Positions 38,613-48,614 are shown, counted from the stretch's first letter. The stretch is 64,000 nucleotides of DNA from Ectopseudomonas alcaliphila (GCF_900101755.1 NZ_FNAE01000002.1:152480-216479); one strand, 5' to 3'. The notes: generated by a model from the sequence alone, not told the origin. A program made the numbers and translations.

Positions 38613-39356
38613 TCAGAATTCCTGCACGGTCGGGCGCAGGACGATCTCGTTGATGTCGACATCGGCCGGCTGCTCGATGGCGTAGGCGATGGCACGCGCC
38701 ACCGATTCGGCTGGAATCGCCTGCCTGTAGAAGTCGACGACGAAGTCACGGCTCTGCTGGTGCGAGCTGCCGAACTTCAGCTCGGAGTCCACCGCGCCCG
38801 GCTCGATGGTGGTGGTGCGGATGCTGCCACCGACCTCGTGACGCAAACCTTCGGAGATGGCGCGTACGGCGAACTTGGTGCCGCTGTAGACGGTGCCGCC
38901 CGGGCTGAACACCTTGATCCCGGCCACCGAGGCGATATTGATGAAATGCCCGGCGTTCTGCTGCTGGAACACCGGCAGCGCCGCGGCGATGCCGTACAGC
39001 ACACCCTTGATGTTGATGTCGATCATGCGATCCCACTCCTCGACACGCACGTCGCTCATCGGCGCGATGGCCATCAGCCCGGCGTTGTTGACCAGTACGT
39101 CGACGCGGCCGAAGGTGTCCAGTGCACCCTGGATCAGCGCCTTGACCTCGTCGGCGCGAGTCACGTCGGTCTGATAGGCCACGGCCTCGCCGCCAGCGGC
39201 GACCAGTTCGCTGACCAGCTGCTCGAGACGCTCCTTGCGCCGCGCCGCCAGCACCACCTTGGCGCCCAGCTGGCTCAGGTGACGCGCGGTGGCTTCGCCC
39301 AGGCCGCTGCTGGCGCCGGTGATGACCACGACCTTGCCGGAAATGTTGTTGCTCAT
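38613..39356 (-). CDS. Short-chain dehydrogenase/reductase
   Basis: 247 residues from the ATG at 39356. Classical SDR: cofactor motif VITGASSGLGEATA, NNAGLMA, and catalytic Ser-Tyr-Lys in NIASVAGIK...GTVYSGTKFAV. Arg following in the cofactor loop (LAARRKERLE) suggests NADP(H). The substrate is unknown. It diverges from the LysR gene at 39497, so a shared, LysR-controlled promoter is likely. Confidence 0.9.
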   Translation of the reverse strand: MSNNISGKVVVITGASSGLGEATARHLSQLGAKVVLAARRKERLEQLVSELVAAGGEAVAYQTDVTRADEVKALIQGALDTFGRVDVLVNNAGLMAIAPMSDVRVEEWDRMIDINIKGVLYGIAAALPVFQQQNAGHFINIASVAGIKVFSPGGTVYSGTKFAVRAISEGLRHEVGGSIRTTTIEPGAVDSELKFGSSHQQSRDFVVDFYRQAIPAESVARAIAYAIEQPADVDINEIVLRPTVQEF

Positions 39357-39496
39357 GGGTAAGCCCTCTCTCGATTGGTTGGAGTGTCCGCGCCATACGC
39401 CGGACATGGGCTCACGTTAGAGGTGATTTCAGTTTCAATGAATGGAAGAGTTTGGATTAGGCTATTCCATATTCCGGAATACAGAGGCGCCCCGAC

Positions 39497-40408
39497 ATGC
39501 TCAACCGCATGGAGATGATCCGCATCTTCTGCAGCGCGGCCGACTGCAGCAATTTCCGCGAGGCGGCGACTCGCCTGGGGGTTTCCCCACAAGCGGTGAC
39601 CCGTGCGATCAAGGCGCTGGAGGAGGAGCTGGGCGAGATTCTCTTTCACCGCAACACCCGCCAGGTGCATATCACCGCCTTCGGCGAGGCCTACGCGGTG
39701 CGCGCGCGGCAGATGCTGGAGGATTTCGACGCGTTGTTTCGCGGTCATCGCGCCGAGGCCGAGTCAGCCATCGCCGGGCGCATCGGCATCACCGCGCCGC
39801 AGGCCATCGGCAAGCGCTTTCTGGTGGCGTTCCTGCAACCCTTGCTCAAGCAGCACCCACAGCTGGTGCTGAACCTGCGCCTGGAAGACGAGATCACCGA
39901 CGCGGTGGAGGCACAGATCGACATCGGCATCCGTGTCGGCTTCCTGCGTGACAGCCGCTACGTCGCCCGCGCCCTGGCACCGGTACCGCTGCAGGTGGTG
40001 GCCACGCCGGAACTGATCAAAGCCACCGGCAAGCCGCGCACCCTCGACGAGCTGCAGCAGCGCCCGCTGTCGGTGCTGATCGACCGCAAGAACGGTCGCC
40101 CCTGGCCGTGGACCTTCGCCCACGGCCCCAGCCTGCATCCGCCCGCGCCAGCGCTGGTGTGCGACGACCCCGAAGCCGAGCTGGAGGCCGTGCTCGCCGG
40201 CCTGGCCTACGGCCAATTGCCCGCCTACCTGGCGCAGCCCTATCTGCAAAGCGGCCACCTGCAGGCGGTGCTGACGGAGCAGGCGCCCGATCCCTGGCAG
40301 CTGTTCATCTACCGCCCACAGCAGGGCCCGGTGTCGCCAAGGGTGCGCCTGGTGTTCGATCACCTGCGCGCCTGCTTCTGCGATCCGGCGCAGTTTCCCC
40401 AGGGCTGA
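39497..40408 (+). CDS. LysR-family transcriptional regulator
   Basis: 303 residues. The N-terminal HTH (RIFCSAADCSNFREAATRLGVSPQAVTRAIKALEEELG) and a periplasmic-binding-like effector domain (GRIGITAPQAIGKRFLV; DIGIRVGFLRDSRYVARAL) are clear. It is divergent from the SDR gene, the standard LysR arrangement, and likely controls it. The inducer is unknown. Confidence 0.9.
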   Translation: MLNRMEMIRIFCSAADCSNFREAATRLGVSPQAVTRAIKALEEELGEILFHRNTRQVHITAFGEAYAVRARQMLEDFDALFRGHRAEAESAIAGRIGITAPQAIGKRFLVAFLQPLLKQHPQLVLNLRLEDEITDAVEAQIDIGIRVGFLRDSRYVARALAPVPLQVVATPELIKATGKPRTLDELQQRPLSVLIDRKNGRPWPWTFAHGPSLHPPAPALVCDDPEAELEAVLAGLAYGQLPAYLAQPYLQSGHLQAVLTEQAPDPWQLFIYRPQQGPVSPRVRLVFDHLRACFCDPAQFPQG

Positions 40409-40509
40409 GGTCGCTCACGGCAACGCCGCTGTCGCCTGCGAAGCGCCTGCCCCGGCTATCGCTCCGTAACCTGCCTGAAGCCGTCTAAATCAGGGATCAG
40501 GAGCGTCGC

Positions 40510-41817
40510 ATGAATGCCATCAGCACAGGCCAGCAGGTCAGCCCGGCCACCTTGCACAAGGTGATTGCCGCCTCGGCCATCGGCAACTTCGTCGAGTGGT
40601 TCGACTTCGCCGTCTACGGTTTTCTCGCCGTGACCATCGCCTCGCTGTTCTTCCCACCGGGCAATCCGACCCTGGCGCTGCTGCAGACCTTCGCCGTGTT
40701 TGCCGTGTCGTTCGCCCTGCGCCCGCTCGGTGGCATCGTCTTCGGCATTCTCGGCGACCGCATCGGACGCAAGCGCGTGCTGTCGATCACCGTGCTGCTG
40801 ATGGCCGGCGCCACCACGCTGATCGGCCTGCTGCCGACCTACGCCAGCATCGGCCTGTTCGCCCCGCTGCTGCTGGCACTGGCGCGCTGCCTGCAAGGTT
40901 TCTCCGCCGGTGGCGAGTATGCCGGCGCCTGCGCCTTCGTGATGGAGCACGCGCCCACCGAGCAGAAGGCCCGTTATGGCAGCTTCGTGCCGGTCTCGAC
41001 CTTCATGGCGTTCGCCTGCGCAGCCGGGCTGGTGTTCGGCATGGGCTTCTGGCTGGACGAAGCGCAGATGCAGGCCTGGGGTTGGCGCGTGCCCTTCCTG
41101 ATCGCCGCACCACTGGGCCTGGTCGGCCTGTACATGCGCCTGCGTCTGGACGAGTCACCGGCCTTCCAGGCCCTGGCCGCGCAACCTCATCCGGAACATT
41201 CGCCGTTGCGCGAAACCCTGCGCGAGCACGGCAGTACCGTGCTCTGCCTGTCGGCATTCATCTCCGCCACGGCGCTGTCGTTCTACATGTTCACCACCTA
41301 CCTGACCACCTACATGCAGGTGGTCGGTGGCGCAGCACGGCCGGTGGCCTTGCTGGCCAGCCTGATCGCACTGTTCTTCGCCGCCCTGCTCTGCCCCTTC
41401 GTCGGGCGTTACTCGGATCGCGTCGGCCGCCGCCGCACCATCCTGACTGCCGGGGTGGCGCTGATCGTCGCGGTGTATCCGGCCTTTACCCTGGCCGCCT
41501 CGGGCACCCTGCTGGCTTCAGCCCTGGGCGCCATGCTGCTGGCGGTCGGTGCGGTGATCTGCGGCGTGGTAACCGCCGTGCTGCTGTCCGAGCAGTTCCC
41601 CACCCGCGTGCGCTACACCGCCTCGGCGTTCACCTACAACCTGGCCTACACGATCTTCGGCGGCACCGCACCGTTGATCGCCACCTGGCTGATCGAGGCA
41701 ACCGGTAATCGCATGTCGCCGGCCTACTACCTGATCGTCATCGCCCTGCTGGCCCTGGCCGGTGGTCTGGCGCTGCCCGAGTCGTCGAAGCGATCTCTGA
41801 ACTATCAACCGGCCTGA
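40510..41817 (+). CDS. MFS permease, metabolite:H+ symporter (MHS) family
   Basis: 435 residues, ~12 helices. [20 protein letters not shown] at the start, [21 protein letters not shown] and [16 protein letters not shown] are MHS-family hallmarks, shared with citrate, alpha-ketoglutarate, proline/betaine and shikimate carriers. It imports a carboxylate or betaine by proton symport. The exact substrate cannot be read from the sequence. Confidence 0.88.
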   Translation: MNAISTGQQVSPATLHKVIAASAIGNFVEWFDFAVYGFLAVTIASLFFPPGNPTLALLQTFAVFAVSFALRPLGGIVFGILGDRIGRKRVLSITVLLMAGATTLIGLLPTYASIGLFAPLLLALARCLQGFSAGGEYAGACAFVMEHAPTEQKARYGSFVPVSTFMAFACAAGLVFGMGFWLDEAQMQAWGWRVPFLIAAPLGLVGLYMRLRLDESPAFQALAAQPHPEHSPLRETLREHGSTVLCLSAFISATALSFYMFTTYLTTYMQVVGGAARPVALLASLIALFFAALLCPFVGRYSDRVGRRRTILTAGVALIVAVYPAFTLAASGTLLASALGAMLLAVGAVICGVVTAVLLSEQFPTRVRYTASAFTYNLAYTIFGGTAPLIATWLIEATGNRMSPAYYLIVIALLALAGGLALPESSKRSLNYQPA

Positions 41818-42073
41818 GGCCTCGCCACGCTTGACTCAGGGCTGCGGCGCACAGGCCGCAGCCTGTCTCCTGCCACCCCGGCAGGCGCTGGCGGTCATCG
41901 ATGGCCGGACAGCGAATCAGGCAGTTGCGCAAAGTGGACCAGTAAAAATCCGTAAAAATGGATCTATGTGGCTAGACCACTGGTGCGTACATTCGTCCTC
42001 ACCGGGCCGCAGTGGTTCTGCCAGTTGCAGAGGGGGCATCGGTTTCTTCTCAACTCGGATACGGATGATGACC

Positions 42074-42553
42074 ATGAGCCAGCGCCTCGACTACTTCGCA
42101 CTCTCCCCCAAGGCCTCCGGCAAGTACGCCGAATTCTCCACGCTGCTGACCCGCAGCCCGTTCCTCGCGCCGCTGGCTCACCTGGTCATGCTGCGTGCCT
42201 CGCAGATCAATGGCTGCGCCTTCTGCGTCGACATGCACGTGAAGGAAGCGAAGATCCATGGCGAGCGCGAGCTGCGCCTGCACCATGTCGCCGTCTGGCG
42301 CGAATCGCCGCTGTTCTCCGCGCAGGAGCGCGCCGCGCTGGAGTGGACGGAAGCCCTGACCCAGCTGTCGCCGCATGGCGTGTCCGACGCCATCTACGCC
42401 AACGTGCGCGAGCAGTTCTCCGAGCAGGAACTGTCGGAGCTGAGCTTCCTGGTGGTCGCCATCAATGGCTGGAATCGCCTGAGCGTGGCCTTCCGTAACG
42501 TGCCGGGCTCCGCTGACAAACAGTTCGGCCTGGACAAGGCCGACCTGGCCTGA
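42074..42553 (+). CDS. AhpD-like/carboxymuconolactone decarboxylase-family protein
   Basis: 159 residues from the ATG at 42074; ATGs at 42065 and 42068 are in frame too. The active-site motif NGCAFCVDMH (CxxC-x3-H) and the helical pattern RLDYFALSPKASGKY, WTEALTQLS match the AhpD-like peroxidase fold, which reduces peroxides with thiols. It lies 26 nt before the azoreductase gene and is likely co-transcribed with it as a small redox-defence unit. The upstream gap (41818-42064) contains gtggaccag...ctagaccac inverted arms (41934-41982) that could be an operator. Confidence 0.85.
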   Translation: MSQRLDYFALSPKASGKYAEFSTLLTRSPFLAPLAHLVMLRASQINGCAFCVDMHVKEAKIHGERELRLHHVAVWRESPLFSAQERAALEWTEALTQLSPHGVSDAIYANVREQFSEQELSELSFLVVAINGWNRLSVAFRNVPGSADKQFGLDKADLA

Positions 42554-42579
42554 AGCCCGATCTCAGAGAGGTTACGCCC

Positions 42580-43197
42580 ATGCCTGCAGCTATCCGTGTG
42601 CTGCGCCTGATCAGCAGCCCGCGTGGCGCTGAATCGGAAAGCCTGCGTCTGTCTCACCAGGTGCTCGACGGCCTCGCTGGCCGGCACTCGCTGGAGGTGC
42701 AGGACGTCGACCTCAACGATCTGCAGCATGTCGATCGCGACTATGCCATGGCTCTGGCCTCTCCCTCTGACAGTGACCAGGCAGAGACCGGCAGCGCCCG
42801 GCAGCGCTCCGCCGAGCTGATCCGTCAGCTCGACGAAGCGGATGTGCTGCTGATCGCCACCCCCATGCACAACTACACCGTCCCCTCGACGCTCAAGGCC
42901 TGGGTCGATCACATCGTGCGGATACGCATGACATTCAACGGCACACCGCAAGGCAAGGTTGGCCTGCTACGTGACCGCCCGGTGTACGTGGCGCTGGCCT
43001 CAGGCGGGCTGATCAGCGGCGAGCAGGCGCGGCAGCCAGACTTCCTGCGCCCCTACCTGCAGGCGGCCCTGGCCACGGTGGGCCTCAAGAACATGCATTT
43101 CTTCTGTGTGGAGGGTACCTCCAGAGGTGAGCATGCCCTGCTGGAGGCGCGCGCCGTGGCGCAGTCACAGGTAGCTGCGTTTTTCTCTGTCGAGTGA
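42580..43197 (+). CDS. azoR: FMN-dependent NADH-azoreductase
   Basis: 205 residues, flavodoxin-like fold. LRLISSPRGAESESLRLS binds FMN phosphate, and TPMHNYTVPSTLKAWVDHI is the family signature. It reduces quinones and azo compounds with NADH. It is in tandem with the AhpD-like gene. Which of the several Pseudomonas AzoR paralogues this is cannot be told. Confidence 0.88.
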   Translation: MPAAIRVLRLISSPRGAESESLRLSHQVLDGLAGRHSLEVQDVDLNDLQHVDRDYAMALASPSDSDQAETGSARQRSAELIRQLDEADVLLIATPMHNYTVPSTLKAWVDHIVRIRMTFNGTPQGKVGLLRDRPVYVALASGGLISGEQARQPDFLRPYLQAALATVGLKNMHFFCVEGTSRGEHALLEARAVAQSQVAAFFSVE

Positions 43198-43316
43198 AAC
43201 GGCTGACAACACGTCAGGCATCTGAGCGAAGGATTCTGTAGGGTTGCGGACGATGGTGACGAATCGCCTGCGTCATCCATCAGACAGACTCGTAGCCCGC
43301 TCAATGGAACCTTCGC

Positions 43317-45461
43317 ATGTTGCCCCAGCCGCTATACGCTCGACCGGCCCGCCTGGCCCTGCTGACCTTCAACTGCCTGGCAGCGCCAATCGCCCTGGCT
43401 CAGCAGCCCATGCAACTGGACGCCATGCAGGTCAGCGGCGCACCGCTGAGCGAAATCGAGGCCGCGCAGGAAGAGCTGAAACAGGTCCCTGGCGCCACCA
43501 ACCTGGTGGACATGGACAAGGTCGAGCAGGGCCGCGTGGCCGGCGTCGCCGACGTGCTGGCCTACCAGCCTGGGGTCTATGCGCAGTCGCCCGGCAACGA
43601 GGGCGTGAAGATCAGCGTGCGTGGCTCAGGCATCAATCGCGGCCCCGGCTCGCACGCTTCCGGCACCCACATCCTGCTCGACGGGCTGCCGCTGACCGGC
43701 TCCGGCGGCACGCCCTACGAACTGCTGGAACCCTTGTGGATAAGTCGCGCCGAAGTGCTGCGCGGCGCCAATGGCTTCGACCGTGGCTCACTGGCTTTGG
43801 GCGGCGCCATCGACTACATCACCCATACCGGCTACACCGCGCCCAAGCTGCAACTGCGCTATGAAACCGGCAGCCGTGGCTACCAGAAACGCAACATCGC
43901 CTCCGGCCAGGTGCTGGGCGATTTTGACTACTACCTCGCCCTCACCGACAGCCACACCGACGGCTATCAAGATCACGCGTCGGGCAAAGGCAAGGGCGTG
44001 GCCGCCAACTTCGGCTATAGGCTCAATGAGAATCTGGAGACGCGCTTCTACCTGCGCTACCGCGAAACCGAGCATGAAACGCCCGGCCGCCTGAGCAAAG
44101 CGCAACTCAAGGACGACCCGCGCCAGGCCAACGCGTCCAATCGCAGCATCGACGCCCACCGCGACCAACCCGGCAGCACCTGGCTGGCCAACAAGACCAC
44201 CTGGCAGATCGACGACGACTCCACCCTGGTCGCCGGCCTGGCCTATCACCACTACCCCTTGGATATCACCGAGACCGCCTATCGCGGCGGCGCCTACCGT
44301 ATCCGCGTGGACTACAGCGATATCAGCGGCACTCTGAACTACACGCGCCGGCATACCCTGTTCGGGCTCAACAGCAGCACCACCATCGGCTGGCGCAGCA
44401 CCACCAACCTGCCGAGCAGCAAAGCGAAAGAGACCGCGGCGTTGCCGATCGACGTCAACGGCACGCCCTATCCGGCCGGCACCCTGATGCGTGCCTATGA
44501 CCATCTGGGCTCGGACAGCGTGCTGCATATCGGCAACGAACTGGAGCTGGCGCCTGACCTGTGGCTGACCAGCGGCCTGGCGCTGATTCATACCCGCCGC
44601 GAAGTGCAGGTGACCTGGCCGGCCAACCACGACAAGCTCGACGAAAGCACCTGGGACTACGCGCCACGTATCGGCCTGCGCTATCAGCTCAACCCCGAGG
44701 TGCAGCTGTACGGCAATATCAGCCGCGCGGTGGAACCGCCGCATGCCTGGTCGATGCTATGGGGCTCGCCGCTGCGCTTCTCCAGCACCACCACGCAGCC
44801 CTATGCCGCGCGCCAGCGCGCTGCCATCAGCCTGGACAACCAGACCGCCACCACCTTCGAGGTTGGCGGGCGCGGTGATTCCGCGCTGGGCCAGTGGGAG
44901 CTCGCCTACTACTACTCGCAGGTACGTCACGAGCTACTCACCGTCGAGATCGAGCCCAACGTCTTCGCCGAATCCAACGCCAGCCCCACCGTGCACCAGG
45001 GCATCGAAGCCGGCCTGACCAGCCCGCTGTGGCAAGGCGCCGCCGCCGGCGCCCTGAGCCTGCGCCAGGCTTACACCTTCAGCGACTTCCACTACCGCGA
45101 TGACGATGCCTTCGGCGACAACGGCCTGCCAGGCCTGCCGCGCCACTACTACCAGGCAGAGCTGCGCTACGACCACCCGAGCGGTTTCTACGCAGGCCTC
45201 AACACCCAGTACGCCTCGAAGGTGGCGGTGGACTACGCCAACTCCTATTACGCCGATGCCTACGCCACCTTCGGCGCCACCCTCGGCTACGCCTCGCCGA
45301 AAGACGACTGGCAAACCTGGCTCGACCTGCGCAACCTGACCGACAAGCGCTATGCCGCCACCGTTACGCCGGGCTATAACGACAACGGCGCGGATGTAGC
45401 GCGCTCCACGCCCGGGGAAGGGTTTGGGGTGTATACGGGAGTTTCCTGGAGTTGGCTCTGA
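43317..45461 (+). CDS. TonB-dependent outer-membrane receptor
   Basis: 714 residues with a signal peptide (ALLTFNCLAAPIALAQQ). Plug: VADVLAYQPGVYAQS, ISVRGSG, RAEVLRGANGFDRGSLALGGAIDY; the barrel ends in Trp-Ser-Trp-Leu, close to the usual terminal aromatic. FecA/citrate-siderophore-like in overall pattern. No riboswitch or clear Fur/Zur box is visible in the 119-nt upstream gap. The stop overlaps the GNAT start (TGATG), so the two are coupled: substrate import followed by N-acetylation or release is a plausible pairing. Confidence 0.87.
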   Translation: MLPQPLYARPARLALLTFNCLAAPIALAQQPMQLDAMQVSGAPLSEIEAAQEELKQVPGATNLVDMDKVEQGRVAGVADVLAYQPGVYAQSPGNEGVKISVRGSGINRGPGSHASGTHILLDGLPLTGSGGTPYELLEPLWISRAEVLRGANGFDRGSLALGGAIDYITHTGYTAPKLQLRYETGSRGYQKRNIASGQVLGDFDYYLALTDSHTDGYQDHASGKGKGVAANFGYRLNENLETRFYLRYRETEHETPGRLSKAQLKDDPRQANASNRSIDAHRDQPGSTWLANKTTWQIDDDSTLVAGLAYHHYPLDITETAYRGGAYRIRVDYSDISGTLNYTRRHTLFGLNSSTTIGWRSTTNLPSSKAKETAALPIDVNGTPYPAGTLMRAYDHLGSDSVLHIGNELELAPDLWLTSGLALIHTRREVQVTWPANHDKLDESTWDYAPRIGLRYQLNPEVQLYGNISRAVEPPHAWSMLWGSPLRFSSTTTQPYAARQRAAISLDNQTATTFEVGGRGDSALGQWELAYYYSQVRHELLTVEIEPNVFAESNASPTVHQGIEAGLTSPLWQGAAAGALSLRQAYTFSDFHYRDDDAFGDNGLPGLPRHYYQAELRYDHPSGFYAGLNTQYASKVAVDYANSYYADAYATFGATLGYASPKDDWQTWLDLRNLTDKRYAATVTPGYNDNGADVARSTPGEGFGVYTGVSWSWL

Positions 45462-45967
45462 TGGCGCAGACGTACACCACGTACTACTTGGAAATGACCT
45501 CGCCGGATCAACTGAAGGCCAAGCCTCAGCGCAGCGACCTGCAGATCGTCGAGTGCGAAGAACCGCAACCGGCGCTCAATCGCTTTCTCTACCAACTGGT
45601 CGGCTCGACCTGGGAATGGGGTGATCTGGACGACTGGAGCGACGCACAGTGGCGCGCCATGGTGGAAAACGAAGCACACCGTACCTGGGTCGCCTATCAC
45701 CGTGGCGCCATCGCCGGTTACTACGAGCTGTTCCGTCCTGACGGTCGCAGCACGGAGATCCGCTACTTCGGCCTGGCTCCGCAGTTTCTCGACCGCGGCT
45801 TCGGTGGCCCACTGCTCAGCTATGCCATTCAATCGGCCTGGCAGTGGCCGGGGACTGAGCGCGTTTGGGTGCACACCTGCACCTTCGATCATCCGGCGGC
45901 CCTGGCCAACTATCAGGCGCGTGGTATGCGGGTTTATCAGGAAGAAGTCTGCGATATATCCAGCTAA
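45461..45967 (+). CDS. GNAT-family N-acetyltransferase
   Basis: 168 residues from the ATG at 45461, overlapping the receptor stop. The core motif VAYHRGAIAGYYELFRPDG, IRYFGLAPQFLDRGFGGPLLSYAI (acetyl-CoA-binding loop) and HTCTFDHPAALANYQARGMRVY are typical of GNAT enzymes. Its substrate may be what the coupled TonB receptor brings in (inference). Confidence 0.87.
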   Translation: MAQTYTTYYLEMTSPDQLKAKPQRSDLQIVECEEPQPALNRFLYQLVGSTWEWGDLDDWSDAQWRAMVENEAHRTWVAYHRGAIAGYYELFRPDGRSTEIRYFGLAPQFLDRGFGGPLLSYAIQSAWQWPGTERVWVHTCTFDHPAALANYQARGMRVYQEEVCDISS

Positions 45968-46030
45968 AGCAGACTTTTACCCAGCCTCCAATACTGCTGC
46001 ATCATCGGGGGGTGATCGCCCAGCACGTAG

Positions 46031-46056
46031 GGTGGACAGCGCTCTTCCTGTCCACC
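46031..46056. terminator. ggtggaca hairpin downstream of cobF
   Basis: ggtggaca and tgtccacc form an 8-bp stem with a 10-nt loop in the gap between the convergent GNAT and cobF genes. It belongs to the gtagggtgg repeat family also seen near 22310 and 48632. The T-run is weak. Confidence 0.5.
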
Positions 46057-46066
46057 GCCCCTCACG

Positions 46067-46834
46067 TTACGCCTCCGCCACACCCTCCTTGCGCAGCAGA
46101 TAACTATCCATGATCCAGCCATTGCGCTCGCGCGCCTCGGCGCGGGTCGTGGCAATGCGTTCGGCCACCTCGTCCAGCGGGCCGGCGATAAGGATCTCAT
46201 CGGCGGTGCCGACGTAAGCGCCCCAGTAGATATAAAGGCCGTGGCCGACGAAGTGGCGGTAGGTGTCCTTGGCGTCGAGCATCACCGCCGCGCTGTCCAC
46301 GCCCTGCGGCCAGCCTTCGGCAAGCAGTCGGCCGGTGGTGATCTCCACGGAGCGGCCGATGCTGTTGAGCGGGATGCGGTGGCGTGCGGTCAGCGCCTGC
46401 AAGCTGGTGATGCCGGGGATGACGTCGTAGACGAAATCGCTACGGCGCGCGGCGATGGCCTCGATAATGCGGATGCTGCTGTCGTACAGCGACGGGTCGC
46501 CCCAGACCATAAAGGCCGCCGTCTCGCCATCGGCCATCTGCTCATCGATCAGTTGCTCGAACACCGCCTGCTTGTCACGGTTGAGCTCGTCGACGCTGGC
46601 GCGGTAGTCGGCAGCCTCGCGTTCGCGCTCCGGCTGCTGGCCTTCGGCGAAACGCGGTGTGTGACCGTCCAGGAAGCGCGCGCAGATTTCCCGGCGCAGG
46701 GCGTTGAGCTTGTGCTTCGCCGCGCCCTTGTCCATCAGAAAGATCACGTCGCTACGGCGCAGCGCCTTGATCGCCTGATAGGTGATGTAGTCCGGGTCGC
46801 CGGCGCCGATGCCGACCAGCAGCAGGGTTTTCAT
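46067..46834 (-). CDS. cobF: Precorrin-6A synthase (deacetylating) CobF
   Basis: 255 residues. Tetrapyrrole methylase that methylates C1 and removes the acetyl group, an aerobic-pathway-only step. LLLVGIGAGDPDYITYQAI, FMVWGDPSLYDSSIRI, DVIPGITSLQAL and the long insert with DKGAAKHKLNALRREIC identify CobF. The ATG overlaps the stop of the VWA gene by 4 nt, so it is the last gene of the cobW-cobN unit. Confidence 0.94.
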   Translation of the reverse strand: MKTLLLVGIGAGDPDYITYQAIKALRRSDVIFLMDKGAAKHKLNALRREICARFLDGHTPRFAEGQQPEREREAADYRASVDELNRDKQAVFEQLIDEQMADGETAAFMVWGDPSLYDSSIRIIEAIAARRSDFVYDVIPGITSLQALTARHRIPLNSIGRSVEITTGRLLAEGWPQGVDSAAVMLDAKDTYRHFVGHGLYIYWGAYVGTADEILIAGPLDEVAERIATTRAEARERNGWIMDSYLLRKEGVAEA

Positions 46835-47541
46835 GGGGTTCTCCAGGTGTGCCCCGACACGCCGGGCGCCAGGTCGTCGATATGTTGGTAGTCGGCCTGC
46901 AGCGCCTGCGCCAGCTTACGCGCACGGCCGAGGCGGATCGGCGCACGCTCGGTGTCGAGCAGCAGGCTCGGGCACGGCAGCGGCGCCAACGCTGGAAGAT
47001 CACGCAAACGGCCATCGGTCAGGATCAGCAGGCGCTGGCGTTCGTGCGGTTTCGCCCGTTGCCGACGCAGCAGCCAGTCGCCGGCCTGCTGCAGTGCATC
47101 GAGCAGCGGCGTGCCGCCTCCCGCGCCCAATTCGTGCAGCCAGCGATGCAGCTCGGCGCTGGCCTTGCGCCCCTGCCACAGCCATTGCGCTTTACGGCCA
47201 CCGGCCTGCAGCACGGCTAGGCGCGCGCGCTGGCGATAGGCGCTGTCGAAGACTTCGGCGAGCACGCCCTTGGCCAAGCTCAGGGCGCCATGGCGGCGAG
47301 TGGAGGCAGAGGCATCGACCAGCACCAGCCACAGTTCCTCAGCCTGCTGGCTGCGCGGGCGCAGCACCAACTGTTCGCGGCGTTGCGGCCGGCCCTGGCG
47401 CAGGGTCGCCGCCCAGTCGATACTACCGGCCACGCCGCTACGCGCAGCGCCGCGCAGGCCGCCGCCGAGTCGTCCGGGCCGGTTACGGGCATCCGCGCCA
47501 GTGGCTGTGCGCGGGCGGATGCTCAGGGCTTTTTTGGCCAA
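46831..47541 (-). CDS. VWA-domain protein, ChlD/CobT-like chelatase partner
   Basis: 236 residues, much shorter than CobT (~600). A VWA domain with the MIDAS motif DASAS (LVLVDASASTRRHGAL), T in GGGTPLLDAL and D in LTDGRLRDL is preceded by a basic RPRTATGADARNRPGR tail like the end of ChlD. It overlaps the AAA+ gene by 19 nt and cobF by 4 nt. With the AAA+ protein it should power cobalt insertion by CobN. Confidence 0.87.
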   Translation of the reverse strand: MAKKALSIRPRTATGADARNRPGRLGGGLRGAARSGVAGSIDWAATLRQGRPQRREQLVLRPRSQQAEELWLVLVDASASTRRHGALSLAKGVLAEVFDSAYRQRARLAVLQAGGRKAQWLWQGRKASAELHRWLHELGAGGGTPLLDALQQAGDWLLRRQRAKPHERQRLLILTDGRLRDLPALAPLPCPSLLLDTERAPIRLGRARKLAQALQADYQHIDDLAPGVSGHTWRTP

Positions 47542-48524
47542 CGCGGCGGCACGCGCCGCTCACCCATGGCCTGCGGCTGCGCCGGCAGTTCGCCCCACTG
47601 GCCTTCGCCCTGGCTCTGTTCCTGCGCCTGCTGCGGCGCCTGGCCCTGTTCGGGCGGCGTGGCAGCCGGCGGTTGTTGCTGGCGACGGCGATGGCGCAGG
47701 ACAAAGTCCTCCACCGCATCGATATCCACAGGCTCGATACCCGCCGCGCCACGCCAGGCGGCATGGGCGCGGGCGGCGCGCAGCCAGACCAGATCGGCGC
47801 GCAGGCCATCGACGCCGGCGGCGAAGCAGCGCAGGCTGATCTCTCCCAGGGCGGCGTCATCCAGTGGAATGTCGGCCAGGCATTGGCGAGCATTGCGGCA
47901 GCGTTCGGCCAGGGCGTCCTGCTCGCCCTGCCAGCGTTGCAGGAAGGCTGCGGGTGCCGCATCGAAGGCCAGACGGCGACGCACGATCTCGGCACGTTCG
48001 GCTGGCTGCGGCTGGCCATCGAGCGCCAGGTTGAGGCCGAAGCGGTCGAGCAGTTGCGGGCGCAACTCGCCCTCTTCGACGTTCATGGTGCCGATCAGCA
48101 CGAAGCGCGCGGCGTGACGATGGGAGATGCCGTCACGCTCGACATGGTTGACGCCGCTGGCGGCAGCATCCAGCAGCAGGTCGACCAGATGGTCTGGCAG
48201 CAGGTTGACCTCATCGACATAGAGCACGCCGCCATCGGCACGGGCCAGCAGGCCAGGGGAAAACTGCGCCCGGCCTTCGCCGAGGGCCGCATCCAGATCC
48301 AGAGTGCCGACGATGCGCTCCTCGCTCGCCCCCAGCGGCAGGGTGACGAAGCGCCCACCGTCGAGCAGATCAGCCAGACCACGGGCCAGGGTCGATTTGG
48401 CCATGCCGCGCGGGCCTTCGATCAGCACACCGCCGATGGCCGGATCGATGGCCGCCAGGCACAGCGCCAGCTTCAGCGAATCGGCGCCGACCACGGCGGC
48501 GAGGGGGAAGTGATGTTCGGTCAT
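47523..48524 (-). CDS. AAA+ ATPase, ChlI/CobS-like chelatase partner
   Basis: 333 residues from the ATG at 48524 (or 48533). Magnesium-chelatase-I-like: Walker A GPRGMAKST, Walker B VLYVDEVNLLPDHLVDLLLDA, sensor region VLIGTMNVEEGELRPQLLDRF. The C-terminus is rich in Gln/Pro (about 270-310). It works as a ring with the VWA protein on CobN; the true CobS/CobT pair is absent from the window. It is separated from cobN by 286 nt of repeats. Confidence 0.88.
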   Translation of the reverse strand: MTEHHFPLAAVVGADSLKLALCLAAIDPAIGGVLIEGPRGMAKSTLARGLADLLDGGRFVTLPLGASEERIVGTLDLDAALGEGRAQFSPGLLARADGGVLYVDEVNLLPDHLVDLLLDAAASGVNHVERDGISHRHAARFVLIGTMNVEEGELRPQLLDRFGLNLALDGQPQPAERAEIVRRRLAFDAAPAAFLQRWQGEQDALAERCRNARQCLADIPLDDAALGEISLRCFAAGVDGLRADLVWLRAARAHAAWRGAAGIEPVDIDAVEDFVLRHRRRQQQPPAATPPEQGQAPQQAQEQSQGEGQWGELPAQPQAMGERRVPPRWPKKP

Positions 48525-48563
48525 GGCAGTCATCCGTGGAGGTGAGCGGTCGCACCTGGCTTT

Positions 48564-48614
48564 TGTGGGAGGGGCTTTAGCCGCGAGCATGTCGCCGCTG
48601 AAGCGCCTCCCACA
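48564..48614. repeat. REP palindrome pair (gtgggagg family)
   Basis: tgtgggaggggctttagccgcgag faces cgccgctgaagcgcctcccaca, immediately before the AAA+ gene. Confidence 0.8.

Noticed and set aside
41934-41982. A MocR-type operator before the AhpD-like gene
   Set aside because: gtggaccag and ctagaccac arms are visible, but the match is short and no MocR gene is adjacent; noted only under the gene.
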